64,000 bases of DNA, taken from the NCBI GenBank assembly GCA_963705835.1, contig CAVPLC010000080.1:62001-126000 (forward strand), read 5' to 3'. Under the pieces are notes generated by a model. That model ran no database searches. It saw only the letters and a list, made by a program, of their open reading frames with translations, and had not been told where the DNA came from. Origin of the DNA: Palsa-504 sp963705835. GTDB taxonomy: Bacteria > Actinomycetota > Actinomycetes > Streptosporangiales > Streptosporangiaceae. Both the position numbers and the translations under genes were made by a program. Below, one piece after another: positions 33,836 to 41,795 of the stretch (positions within the stretch are counted from its first letter, which is position 1; every line of letters starts with the position of its first letter).

Positions 33836-34593
33836 TCTGGCCCCAGGAACTCCTCGATCGAGGTGGCCAGCGACACCGGGGCCTCGAACATCGGGTAGTG
33901 GCCGGCGTCGGGCAGGATGGTCAGCTGGGCGTTGGGAAAGGTCACCCGCCACGTCTGCTCCATGACGTCGGCGCCCAGGGCCGGGTCGTTGACGCCGACA
34001 ATCAGCTTGACCGGCGTGACGGGATCGACCTTCGCCTGGCCGGAGAAATCGGACTTGGCCCATGCCTGCAGGTAGGCGCGGAACGCCTCGACGCTGGAGT
34101 TGTCCAGCGAGCGCTGCACGACCTGGTTGATGAAGGTCTTGGTCAGCTTGTTCCCGGTGGTGAAGTCGATGATCGCGGCCCGGTTCCCTGGGTGGTCCGG
34201 CGCGCCGGAGAACAGCGCCCAGCCGGCATCGTCGAACGGCACCTCCCCGGCGGGCACCGGGTTGAGGCCGACCAGCCCGCGGACCCGGTCCGGGGCCAGC
34301 AGCAGCAGCCGGTGGGCCACCTTCCCGCCCATCGAGTGCCCGACCACGGAGAAGGCGTCCCAGCCCAGGTCGTCGGCCACGGCGAGCGCGTCGGCCGCCG
34401 CCTCGTCCATGGTGAAGTCGCCGGCTACCTCCTTGCGGTCGCCGTAGCCGCGCAGGTCCATGAAGACGTAGGTGTAGGCCGACCTGTCGATGAAGCCAGG
34501 GAACGAGCCCCAGTCGCGGGCCGACCCGAACCAGCCGTGCAAGGCCAGGACGTGACGGTCCCCGGATCCGACGGTCAGGTACGAACTCGCCAC
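33832..34593 (-). CDS. Alpha/beta hydrolase coupled to P450
   Basis: A 253-residue alpha/beta hydrolase. It has an HGWFG oxyanion region, nucleophile Ser87 (VVGHSMGGK), acidic residue in VNDPALGAD and His in DAGHYPMFEAP. GGGAGG upstream of GTG 34593 supports the start. Its stop overlaps the P450 start, making a two-gene operon. Esterase, lactonase or C-C hydrolase activity is possible; the sequence alone does not decide. Confidence 0.92.
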   Translation of the reverse strand: MASSYLTVGSGDRHVLALHGWFGSARDWGSFPGFIDRSAYTYVFMDLRGYGDRKEVAGDFTMDEAAADALAVADDLGWDAFSVVGHSMGGKVAHRLLLLAPDRVRGLVGLNPVPAGEVPFDDAGWALFSGAPDHPGNRAAIIDFTTGNKLTKTFINQVVQRSLDNSSVEAFRAYLQAWAKSDFSGQAKVDPVTPVKLIVGVNDPALGADVMEQTWRVTFPNAQLTILPDAGHYPMFEAPVSLATSIEEFLGPE

Positions 34594-34692
34594 GCTGGCC
34601 TCCCGCTGAGCGCCGTTGCTGTCTGGTGCCGACTCTAGTCAGCGCGCGGGGTCAGGCTCAGACCAGGTAGTGGCCAGGGCACGCACCCAGGA

Positions 34693-34716
34693 CCGTTCGG
34701 TAAAAAAAGAACTTTG
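34693..34716 (+). repeat. CCGTTCGG + A/T tract, copy 3
   Basis: CCGTTCGG (34693-34700) followed by TAAAAAAAGAACTTTG. It lies between the alpha/beta hydrolase and the next minus-strand gene, about 100 bases upstream of the hydrolase start. Confidence 0.55.
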
Positions 34717-34816
34717 CTGATAGCCGGGTAGTGATGACACCAGGATCAGCAGGCTCTCAGCATGGAAGTGGCGCGCGGCGCATTCCGCTGGCCCGGACCG
34801 TGGCGGCGGCGCGGGC

Positions 34817-35071
34817 TCAGGCGGCGCGCTGAGCGGGCTGGTCGGCGAGGGCGCCGGAGCCGGTGAGTACACGGTCGCTCTCGCGGGGCACGGAGCTGAG
34901 GGGCTGATCGTCAGCTGGCGCGGCCGGGCCGGGGTTCGGCTGCCCGGCGGCCGGGTTGCCGTGCTTCCACTGGGGGTGGCTGGCGGCGTAGGCCACCAGG
35001 ATCAGCCAGGCGGCGAGCGAGAGCACGACCACGATCGGGATGGCGATGAGGGAGGCGGTGGATCCGTCCAT
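34817..35071 (-). CDS. Small single-pass membrane protein, 84 aa
   Basis: An 84-residue protein: an N-terminal hydrophobic helix (SLIAIPIVVVLSLAAWLILVAY, residues about 7-28), then a Pro/Ala-rich hydrophilic tail. GGAAGGAAG upstream of the ATG at 35071 is a good ribosome site. No family recognised. The tail probably lies in the cytoplasm. Confidence 0.7.
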   Translation of the reverse strand: MDGSTASLIAIPIVVVLSLAAWLILVAYAASHPQWKHGNPAAGQPNPGPAAPADDQPLSSVPRESDRVLTGSGALADQPAQRAA

Positions 35072-35202
35072 CTCGGTACTTCCTTCCTTCTTGGGCTCTG
35101 ATTCGAGCCTGGCAGCAGGCGGTCACCTCCAGTAGGGGTCGTGTGCTTGACGGGATACAAGGCTGGCTTGTGGCTGGCGATCCCGGCCGCATGGGGAGCC
35201 GG

Positions 35203-35622
35203 CTAGTCCCTGGGGCCGTGCGGGCCGGCGCAGTAGAACAGGCGCCGGGCGATGAACAGCCCGACAAAGACGAGCCACAGGAAGCCCCATCGGCCGTGGG
35301 AGGCGTTGACCGTCACGGCGACGACGATGGCGACGCCGGCGAGCACGGCGACCGGAATCGGGGCCCAGTGCCCGGGCCGGCGCTGGGGCGCGGCCGCGGA
35401 CGGCGTGGCGACCGGGGCCTGGGGTCCGGGCCGGGTGCCGGGCAGGTCCTGGAGCAGGGCCTTCAGCTCGCCCCAGGTCCGCGCGGCCAGGGCCTGACCG
35501 GTGCGGTCCTCGAACTCGTCGGCCGTCAGCCTGCCCACCTGGAAGTGCTCGCTCAGGTCCGATAGGACCGCGTCCCGGTCGGCGTCGGAGGCCCTCATGT
35601 CATCAGCGGGATAGTTTCGCAT
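35203..35622 (-). CDS. DUF1707 protein with C-terminal membrane segment
   Basis: A 139-residue protein. Residues about 9-61 are a DUF1707 domain (MRASDADRDAVLSDLSEHFQ, then VGRLTADEFEDRTGQALAA). A Pro/Ala linker follows, then two hydrophobic segments near residues 91-108 and 112-130. DUF1707 domains are actinobacterial and are thought to be regulatory or envelope-related; the role is unknown. ATG 35622 follows GGGGAGGACAG. Two further DUF1707 genes lie at 40659 and 41287. Confidence 0.9.
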   Translation of the reverse strand: MRNYPADDMRASDADRDAVLSDLSEHFQVGRLTADEFEDRTGQALAARTWGELKALLQDLPGTRPGPQAPVATPSAAAPQRRPGHWAPIPVAVLAGVAIVVAVTVNASHGRWGFLWLVFVGLFIARRLFYCAGPHGPRD

Positions 35623-35775
35623 GTGTCCACTGTCCTCCCCGGCGGGGCGGCGGCGCCAATGCCGGATGACACCGGCTCGGGATGACATCTGTCACTACGG
35701 TCGGCCGCACCGAGGAGCGGCACCGGCGCGCCAGCGTTACGGGCGATGTCGGGCCGCGTGAACGCAGGAGCGCCG

Positions 35776-36798
35776 TCAAACGGCGGTTGCGGGGAGGACC
35801 GTTTTGAGGAGGAACTCGTGGAACCGTGCTCTCTCTTCCCACTGCGGGAAGTGCGCCGAGTTCTCGAACCACACCAATTCCTTCTTCGGCGCGATGAGGC
35901 TCGTGAAGTACCGTTCGGCCACCTCGGCCGGCGCCATGCGATCATGGCGCCCCTCGGCGACGAAGACCGGAACCTCGACCCGCGGAACCGTCTCGCTCAG
36001 GTTCACGGACAGGAGGTCCGCATACAGGAGGCCGAAAGAGCGTTCGGCCGCCCGGTTGAATCTGAGCTTCTCCGGCCACGAGTACTCGATGGATCCGAGC
36101 ATCCAGCCGACCCGGTCGAACTTCTCAGAGCTGTGCCACAGTCCGCCGAACTCGCCGAGCCAGCGTGCGCATCGTCTCCATTTCGCGATGCCCTCGGGGC
36201 CGGCGTAGGGCGGGCTGCCGAGGGAGCTGAGCTCAGTGAATGCTTTGCTGTTCCTGCGCCGCCGTGACTCGGCGAGGAGGAAGCGGTAGGCGACCTGCTG
36301 CCCCTCGGCGAAGTTCGCGATCAGCCCGGTGCTGACGAACGCGCTGAACAGGTCTGGCCGCCGCTGGACCGCCATGAGCCCGAGCACGCTGCCCCAGGAA
36401 TGGCCGACGACGATCAGCTTCCGCCTGCCGAAGCGCTGCGTCAGGTGCTCGGTCAGCTCGACGGTGTCGGCGGCCAGCTGACTGACGTTCATCGCCGTGG
36501 CTGGCTGGATGGCCGCTCCGGACTTGCCCGAGCCGCGCTGATCCCATTCGACGACGACGAAGTCATCCTCGAGGAGCCCGTTGAGCCCGGCAGTCGCCAT
36601 CTCGGCCTGACCCGGACCGCCGTGCAGCTTCAGCAGGATCGGGCTCTCGGCGCGCCGGCCTCGCACCAACACCCATTGCCGTACGCCTCCAAGTGTCAAT
36701 GGCTCGAGTCTCGCCACGCTCCCCGGGACGGTCCGCTCCTGCGAATCGCGTATCGGCTTCGTGCGTGTAGACGGTCCGAGCTGCGGGAGAAAAGACAC
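35776..36798 (-). CDS. Proline-iminopeptidase-like alpha/beta hydrolase
   Basis: A 340-residue S33-like hydrolase. It has the HGGPGQAE oxyanion loop, VVEWDQRGSGKSG, nucleophile Ser134 (VVGHSWGSVLG), acidic residue in AEGRHDRMAP and His in NSAHFPQWEE. The fold acts on N-terminal prolyl peptides, amides or epoxides. GTG 36798 is the assumed start. The gene contains more A/T-ending codons (for example CGC next to TCT and AAT) than its neighbours, hinting at later acquisition. It is divergent from the gene at 37264 across a long region with palindromes. Confidence 0.88.
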   Translation of the reverse strand: MSFLPQLGPSTRTKPIRDSQERTVPGSVARLEPLTLGGVRQWVLVRGRRAESPILLKLHGGPGQAEMATAGLNGLLEDDFVVVEWDQRGSGKSGAAIQPATAMNVSQLAADTVELTEHLTQRFGRRKLIVVGHSWGSVLGLMAVQRRPDLFSAFVSTGLIANFAEGQQVAYRFLLAESRRRRNSKAFTELSSLGSPPYAGPEGIAKWRRCARWLGEFGGLWHSSEKFDRVGWMLGSIEYSWPEKLRFNRAAERSFGLLYADLLSVNLSETVPRVEVPVFVAEGRHDRMAPAEVAERYFTSLIAPKKELVWFENSAHFPQWEERARFHEFLLKTVLPATAV

Positions 36799-37263
36799 GA
36801 GGGCAATCGTATCGGTCAGCTCCGTACCGCTGAGTGAACCTCTGACGCAGGGCTATGGCATCGCCGGAGACGACGGTCACGGCACCGTGGTCAACACTTC
36901 CCGGATGGCGGTGTCCCGATATCAGTCTGGGTACACAGAAAATCTATCGTATCGCGATATAAAATCATTGGCTTGTACACGTCCAATGAATGGCCAGGGG
37001 CTACCGGGCCACGGTCTTGGAGTCCGGGCCCCGGCACCCGAGGTTTCCGGGGCTCGCCGTCCGAGGCGAGAGCGTACTTGCTTATATCGTGGTACGATAT
37101 AGGTTGGTTGCCATCGGCCTGCCGTTCCCGCAACTGCGGTGCGCGGGGACGGCAGGTGGGGCATCGCTCGCGCGGCAGGTCTGGCAGCGGCATGGAGGTA
37201 TGTGCGTCACCGGTGGCCGCGCACCCGCCTGGTTCGCCATGATGGTCAGGTGGCAGGAACAGG
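36799..37263 (+). other. Divergent intergenic region with A/T-rich patches
   Basis: About 465 bases with no credible gene. It is locally A/T-rich at 36914-36970 and 37079-37105, unusual for this genome. It holds the palindromes TATCGCGATA (36950-36959) and TATATCGTGGTACGATATA (37083-37101). Overlapping short ORFs on the minus strand lack ribosome sites and differ only by frame. Confidence 0.55.
37083..37101 (+). promoter_or_regulatory. TATATCGT-ggt-ACGATATA palindrome, candidate operator
   Basis: A perfect inverted repeat with 8-base arms and a 3-base spacer, about 160 bases upstream of the gene at 37264. Its ATCGTGG core recurs beside the DUF1707 genes at 40607-40620 and 41239-41251, suggesting a shared regulator. 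A second palindrome, TATCGCGATA, lies at 36950-36959. Confidence 0.55.
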
Positions 37264-38757
37264 ATGAGCGAGCAGGCCGGGGTGGTCTTCCCCGCGTCGG
37301 CGGACGGGCGCCGGAGCACCTCGGCGCTGGGCCGGGCCGTGGTCGCCGGGGCGCTGGGCCGGGTCGATCCCGCCGGGGCGCGCAGCGCGGAGCAGGAGGC
37401 CAACTGGCGCACCGGTTACCTGACGCATTTCCGCAGGCTCATCGAGGCCGGGCTGGCCTCCAGGCAGGCCGCGGTGTCGGTGGCCCGTGACGGGCTGCAG
37501 TCGCTGTACGGTCGGATGCGGGTGGCCGGTGCCGACGGCGCGGAGACCGGGCTCGACGCGCTAGTTTCTGCGCCCGCGCACGGAGCGCTGGCCACGGTCA
37601 CGGTGGCCGGCGGCGGGGTGGCCGAGGGCTCGCTGTCGGTGCCGTACCGCGGCGAGCGGCTGCAGGGCGACGCGCTGCTGCGGCGGCTGGAGGTGTGGGT
37701 CAGCGCCGGTGTCATCGAGCCCTCGTGCGCGGACGCGGTGCGGGAGGTCGCGGCGCATCCCGACTGGCTGGCGCTGCCGGGTCGGACGGTCGTAGTGCTC
37801 GGGGCCGGCGCGGAAATAGGCCCGCTGCCGGTCCTGCTGGGCTGGGGTGTCCGGGTCATCGGGGTCGACCTGCCCCGTCCGCCCATCTGGCAGCGGGTGC
37901 TCGAGGTGGCGCGGCGCAGCGCGGGGACGCTGCTGGTCCCGGTGGCCGGCCCGGACCCAGGTGATGAGGCTCTCGCGCAGTGCGCCGGGCTGGACCTGAC
38001 CGGTGAGGTGCCGGTGGTCGCGGACTGGCTGGCCGGGATGGAGGGCCCGCTGGTGCTGGGCAACTACGTCTACGCCGACGGCGGGGACAACGTCCGGGTG
38101 GCCAGCGCGGTCGACGCGCTGACCGTGCGCCTGCAGGCCAGCCGGCGTGACCTCGCGCTGGCGTTCCTGGCCACGCCGACCGACGTGTTCGCCGTCCCGG
38201 CCGACGCGGTGGCCCAGTCCGCCCGGGCCTACGCGGCCCGGTCGCCGGCGGCCAGGCTCGGCGGCGGGCCGCTGCGGGCGCTGTCCGGCGGGCGGCTGCT
38301 CCGCCGTGCGTACCCGCCCGGGGCCGATCCCGGCATCTGCGACAGCCTGATCCCGCAGCAGGGACCCAACTACGCGCTGGCCAAGCGGGTGCAGCGCTGG
38401 CGCGCCACGGTCGCGCGGCACGACGGGACGGTCGTGTCGATGAACGTGGCCCCTCCGACCCGGACCCGGTCGGTGACCAAGAACCGGGCGCTGGCGGCGG
38501 CCTACATCGGCGCTCCCCGGTTCGGTGTCGAGGTGTTCGAGCCCGCTACCACCACGACGCTCATGGCGGCCCTGCTCGTCCATGACCTGCATACGGGGGG
38601 CGGGCCGACGCAGGATCATGCATGGCAGGACGAGGCGTACGCGGCCGCGCACGGCGGGCTCTGGCGCATCGCCTACGCCCCGCGCAGCGCGCTCGGGCTC
38701 GCGGCGCTGCTCGGCTACCGGGCCTCGCGGGCCTCCCCGGACGGCCCCGGCCGTTAG
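37264..38757 (+). CDS. Conserved-type hypothetical with Rossmann-like segment
   Basis: A 497-residue soluble protein. Residues about 172-205 contain a dinucleotide- or SAM-binding-like strand-loop (GRTVVVLGAGAEIGPLPVLLGWGVRVIGVDLPRP). The rest has no recognised domain; other regular segments are VLGNYVYADGGDNVRVASAVDAL and SLIPQQGPNYALAKRVQRWRA. No signal peptide or membrane segment. It could be a dehydrogenase-like or lyase-like enzyme, but the reaction cannot be inferred. The ATG lies close to a weak AGGAACAGG site. Confidence 0.8.
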   Translation: MSEQAGVVFPASADGRRSTSALGRAVVAGALGRVDPAGARSAEQEANWRTGYLTHFRRLIEAGLASRQAAVSVARDGLQSLYGRMRVAGADGAETGLDALVSAPAHGALATVTVAGGGVAEGSLSVPYRGERLQGDALLRRLEVWVSAGVIEPSCADAVREVAAHPDWLALPGRTVVVLGAGAEIGPLPVLLGWGVRVIGVDLPRPPIWQRVLEVARRSAGTLLVPVAGPDPGDEALAQCAGLDLTGEVPVVADWLAGMEGPLVLGNYVYADGGDNVRVASAVDALTVRLQASRRDLALAFLATPTDVFAVPADAVAQSARAYAARSPAARLGGGPLRALSGGRLLRRAYPPGADPGICDSLIPQQGPNYALAKRVQRWRATVARHDGTVVSMNVAPPTRTRSVTKNRALAAAYIGAPRFGVEVFEPATTTTLMAALLVHDLHTGGGPTQDHAWQDEAYAAAHGGLWRIAYAPRSALGLAALLGYRASRASPDGPGR

Positions 38758-38787
38758 TTGGGAGTGGCGGTTAGTTGTGGGTGCCCG

Positions 38788-39944
38788 TTAGTTGGGGGTG
38801 GCGGGGGTGAGCTCGCGGCGGCTGATCGCGTTCTGCAGGTCGGCCTTGCTCGGCGGCCGGGGCGCGGTCTGCACGGCGATCGCGACCAGGTTGGTGTAGG
38901 CGTCCTGGCGCAGCCGCTTCAGCAGGGCCTGCGCCGAGTTCTTGAGGGTGCCGGTCAGCCCGGCCAGCGACAGCCCGACCGCGGCCAGGATCCCGGCCAG
39001 GGTCTTCACCCACGCCGCGGCGCCGCCCACGTTGACCAGGAACAGCAGGGCGACCAGGAAGCCGAGGCCGACGATCGTGGCCGCCAGCTGGGGCCAGAAC
39101 AGCTGGAAGGCCCGGCCCAGCGTGCGGTAGTTCTTCATGACGGCGGCGGGCCCGATCAGCGTCGTCGGATCCTGCCCGAGGATGATCAGCTCGTACCACC
39201 GGCGGATCTGGAGGTACAGGGCGAGGTCCGCCTGGTACGGGTCGCCTCGCCAGGCGGAGTTCCTGGCCACGTCCTTCCATACCTCCAGCGAGCCCGCGAT
39301 GGCCGACGCGGTGTACTCGCCCATATAGCCCGACAGCCGCCCGGTGAGACGGGACAACTCGCCGCAGCGCCGTTCGCCGAGCAGGAAGCCCCAGCTCGTG
39401 GAGCCGCCCGGCTCGCCAGGATCGAGTGCCCAGTAGCAGTCGGCGAGGCCGCGGCCCAGCTGGTACCCGATGGCCCGGCTCTCGGAGACCGCGGCCAGCC
39501 TGCTGGCGGCGCACCACCACGGCCCGCTGGGTGACCAGGCCCTGTCTGCAGGGCCTGATCTGCGCAGCTGACCTGGGCCGGGGAGCCGGCCTGGGCGGGC
39601 TGGGATTGGCCGAGCACATCGAGGGCCTGCTGCAGGGCGTCGGCCGCCTTGGGCACGCGGATATGGCTCAGCAGCTTGGCCTTATCGCCGAGCGCCGCGG
39701 TGAAGCTGGTGCCGTCGGCGGAATCGTCAACGCACAATTCATGAGCCAGCTCGGCGACGACGGACTGAATCTCAATCCGGAGTTCGGTCTTGCCGCGCTC
39801 GATTCGCAACGGCAGCGGATGGTCGGTGTGATCGGGCATGCCGGCGATATCCCCGGACGGCCCGCCGGGCCGATTCCGGCCGCGCATCTCGGCGACGCTC
39901 CAGCCGAGGCGGAGCGCGGACAACACCTCTCTAGCGTCATCCAT
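38788..39944 (-). pseudogene. Frameshifted two-TM membrane protein, unknown function
   Basis: Two overlapping frames make one plausible protein. The N-terminal frame starts at ATG 39944 (GGGAGG upstream) and reads MDDAREVLSALRLGWSVAE...KAADALQQALDVLGQ before degenerating near 39610. The C-terminal frame reads sensibly from about 39520 (WWCAASRLAAVSESRAIGYQ) through GELSRLTGRLSGYMGEYT to two membrane helices (about 39050-39100 and 38950-39010). A one-base deletion somewhere in 39520-39610 would explain it. No known domain. A sequencing error or a true lesion are both possible. Confidence 0.65.
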
Positions 39945-40053
39945 GACGTTCGCCTCCCGCAAAAGCGGCGCCGGGGAAACAGGACCCGATGAAATCATCG
40001 CCGTTCTGTGAATTCTTGTCTCGTCCGCCGCGCGGAAAGGGCCCACGGGGGGT

Positions 40054-40314
40054 TTACGGCAGCGCGGCGAGCACGACGGGGACGCCGCCGACGGTGAGAA
40101 CGGCAGCGGTGCGCAGCACCACCCTCACCGCGGGCACCGAGCTGAGCTGCGCCTTGGGGAAGTCGGCGGCCGGCTCGGCCGCGACGGCCATGATGGCCAG
40201 GGTCAGCACGAACCAGGCGAGCAGGACACGGCCCCAGTTACGCGCCCGCCAGGCCGCGACGCGCTGGCGAAGCGGCGCCTGCGGCGCTCGCGCACGCCAT
40301 ACCGAGACCCCCAT
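40054..40314 (-). CDS. Small two-pass membrane protein, 86 aa
   Basis: About 86 residues: a basic N-terminus (RQRVAAWRARNWGR), then two hydrophobic segments (VLLAWFVLTLAIMAVAA and VLRTAAVLTVGGVPVVLAAL). ATG 40314 follows GAGGCGG. No family recognised. Confidence 0.6.
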   Translation of the reverse strand: MGVSVWRARAPQAPLRQRVAAWRARNWGRVLLAWFVLTLAIMAVAAEPAADFPKAQLSSVPAVRVVLRTAAVLTVGGVPVVLAALP

Positions 40315-40658
40315 GACCGCCTCACACCATCCCGACGGGGACGTGGCTCGTCCCCCATTACGGCGGAGCTGAGAGTCCACGGGCCTGATACAGGCAATAC
40401 TCGACTCGGCGACTGACGCATCGTGACCCCTTTCTGCTTGGTGGCGGAGGAGCGGTTGCCTGGTCCGTGCGGTCGGTTCCTGGCCCCGCCGCGAGCTGGA
40501 CCCTCATGGGCGGATTCAGGCTTCGGGAGGCTGGCGTTCAGGTTGCGACGGGGTGGCTTTCAGGCTGTCGCGTTCGGCGGCTTCCGGCTTGCCGTATGGT
40601 GTCTCGCGATATATCGTGGAGGCACCTGGGATTCCCCGTTCTTGCTACGGAGGGCACG
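40315..40658 (+). other. Divergent intergenic region upstream of DUF1707 gene
   Basis: About 344 bases between the small membrane gene and the DUF1707 gene. Long plus-strand ORFs here are upstream extensions of the DUF1707 frame without family similarity. It contains the CGATATATCG palindrome at 40607-40616 and a GGAGGG ribosome site at 40649-40654. Confidence 0.5.
40607..40616 (+). promoter_or_regulatory. CGATATATCG palindrome before DUF1707 gene
   Basis: A perfect 10-base palindrome inside CGCGATATATCGTGGAGGCA, 43 bases before the ATG at 40659. It shares its right half and the following TGGAGGCAC with the site at 41239-41255 (ATCGTGGAACAC). Candidate operator for a common regulator. Confidence 0.55.
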
Positions 40659-41192
40659 ATGGCTACGGGATACAACGTGCGCGTCGGGGACGCCGATCGC
40701 GAGGCGGTCGCAGCCCAGCTGCGTGAGCACTACGCGGATGGCCGGCTGACCCTGGATGAACTGAACGAGCGCCTGGACCAGGCGTTCGCGGCCAAGACCA
40801 GAGCCGACCTGAACACCGTGATGCGCGACCTGCCCTATGTGTCGCGGCCGTTCACCGGCGCGCCGGCCGGGAGTGCCGGCAACGCCGCGTGGCCGGGTCC
40901 GGTCGGGCCTTCGGGGTCGGGCTGGGATCACGGTGCCGGATACCGACGGGGGCGTCCGTCCGCCATCTTCGCGCCGCTGCTCGGCCTGGTGTGGATCTGC
41001 GTGATCCTCGGGGCCGTGATGCTGTTCGGCATCGGCGGCGGCGACCGGCCGCTGGGTATCGTCCTGCTCATCGCCGCGCTCGCGTTCCTCAAGCGGCTGT
41101 TCGGATTCGGCGGCCGGCGCCGCGGAGGGGGCGGCCCGAAGGGACCGCGGGGGCCGAGGGGACCGCGCAGGTCCCGCGGACCTCGCTTCTGA
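40659..41192 (+). CDS. DUF1707 protein with membrane segments and basic tail
   Basis: A 177-residue protein. DUF1707 domain at about residues 5-58 (VRVGDADREAVAAQLREHY, then ADGRLTLDELNERLDQAFAAKT), a Gly/Pro linker, two hydrophobic segments (about residues 107-124 and 130-146) and a strongly basic Gly/Arg/Pro tail. The tail could bind nucleic acid or lipid. GGAGGG precedes the ATG. It is followed by a second DUF1707 gene 94 bases downstream with a similar upstream palindrome. Confidence 0.92.
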   Translation: MATGYNVRVGDADREAVAAQLREHYADGRLTLDELNERLDQAFAAKTRADLNTVMRDLPYVSRPFTGAPAGSAGNAAWPGPVGPSGSGWDHGAGYRRGRPSAIFAPLLGLVWICVILGAVMLFGIGGGDRPLGIVLLIAALAFLKRLFGFGGRRRGGGGPKGPRGPRGPRRSRGPRF

Positions 41193-41238
41193 CCGGGTGC
41201 TGATTCTGTCCGTAGCCGGGTTCCGCGCAGGGCCCTAC

Positions 41239-41248
41239 CGATCTATCG
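41239..41248 (+). promoter_or_regulatory. CGAT-CT-ATCG palindrome before second DUF1707 gene
   Basis: CGATCTATCG, followed by TGGAACAC, 38 bases before the ATG at 41287. It matches the upstream site of the preceding DUF1707 gene in the ATCGTGGA(A/G)(C/G)AC part, so the two genes are probably regulated together. Confidence 0.5.
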
Positions 41249-41286
41249 TGGAACACAGGTAGTCGGCTTGGCGAACGCGGAAACCC

Positions 41287-41751
41287 ATGACGAGGCGATA
41301 CGACGTCCGAACCGGAATGCTAGAACAGGATCCTGACGCGGGGCAGCCGCGTGAGCAGCTAGTACCGGGATGGCGTGTGCCCGGCCACAGCCGGTACGAC
41401 TACGACCTCCGGATCGGGGACGCCGAACGCGACGCCGCCATGACGCAGCTGCGCGACCACTTCGTGGCGGGCCGCCTGACCCTCGATGAGCTGACCGAGC
41501 GCATCGACGTCGCGCTCACCGCGAAGACGCAGCGTCACCTCGATCACCTGATGGCGGATCTGCCGCAGCCGCCCAAGCCGGAGCGGACCGAGCCGGAGCG
41601 GCTGGCCTATGACCCGGACGCGGGCCGGTTCCTGGTCTTCGCGCTGCTGCTGTTCGCGCTGGCCACCTGGATCTTGATGATGGCCTGGATGTCCCGCCAC
41701 GCCTACATCGGCCCGTACGGGCAGTTCCCCGGCGGGCCGGGGCGGCCATAG
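41287..41751 (+). CDS. DUF1707 protein, short form
   Basis: A 154-residue protein with an N-terminal extension of about 38 residues, a DUF1707 domain (LRIGDAERDAAMTQLRDHF, then VAGRLTLDELTERIDVALTAKT) and a single membrane helix (FLVFALLLFALATWILMMAW, residues about 114-133). It converges with the sliding-clamp gene. The paired DUF1707 genes share codon style and upstream palindromes. Confidence 0.9.
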   Translation: MTRRYDVRTGMLEQDPDAGQPREQLVPGWRVPGHSRYDYDLRIGDAERDAAMTQLRDHFVAGRLTLDELTERIDVALTAKTQRHLDHLMADLPQPPKPERTEPERLAYDPDAGRFLVFALLLFALATWILMMAWMSRHAYIGPYGQFPGGPGRP

Positions 41752-41795
41752 CCGGTCCGACGGCGCGGACGGTTTCGCTGGTTTCGGCCGCGGAT

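Noticed and set aside
34639..34872. 77-codon minus-strand ORF overlapping the 84-residue membrane gene
   Set aside because: Pro-rich in its first half, no ribosome site, overlaps the better gene and runs through a CCGTTCGG site.
36891..37105. A/T-rich region with inverted repeats considered as a MITE or insertion-sequence remnant
   Set aside because: The two palindromes are different, no terminal inverted repeats or target duplications could be matched, and nothing resembles a transposase.
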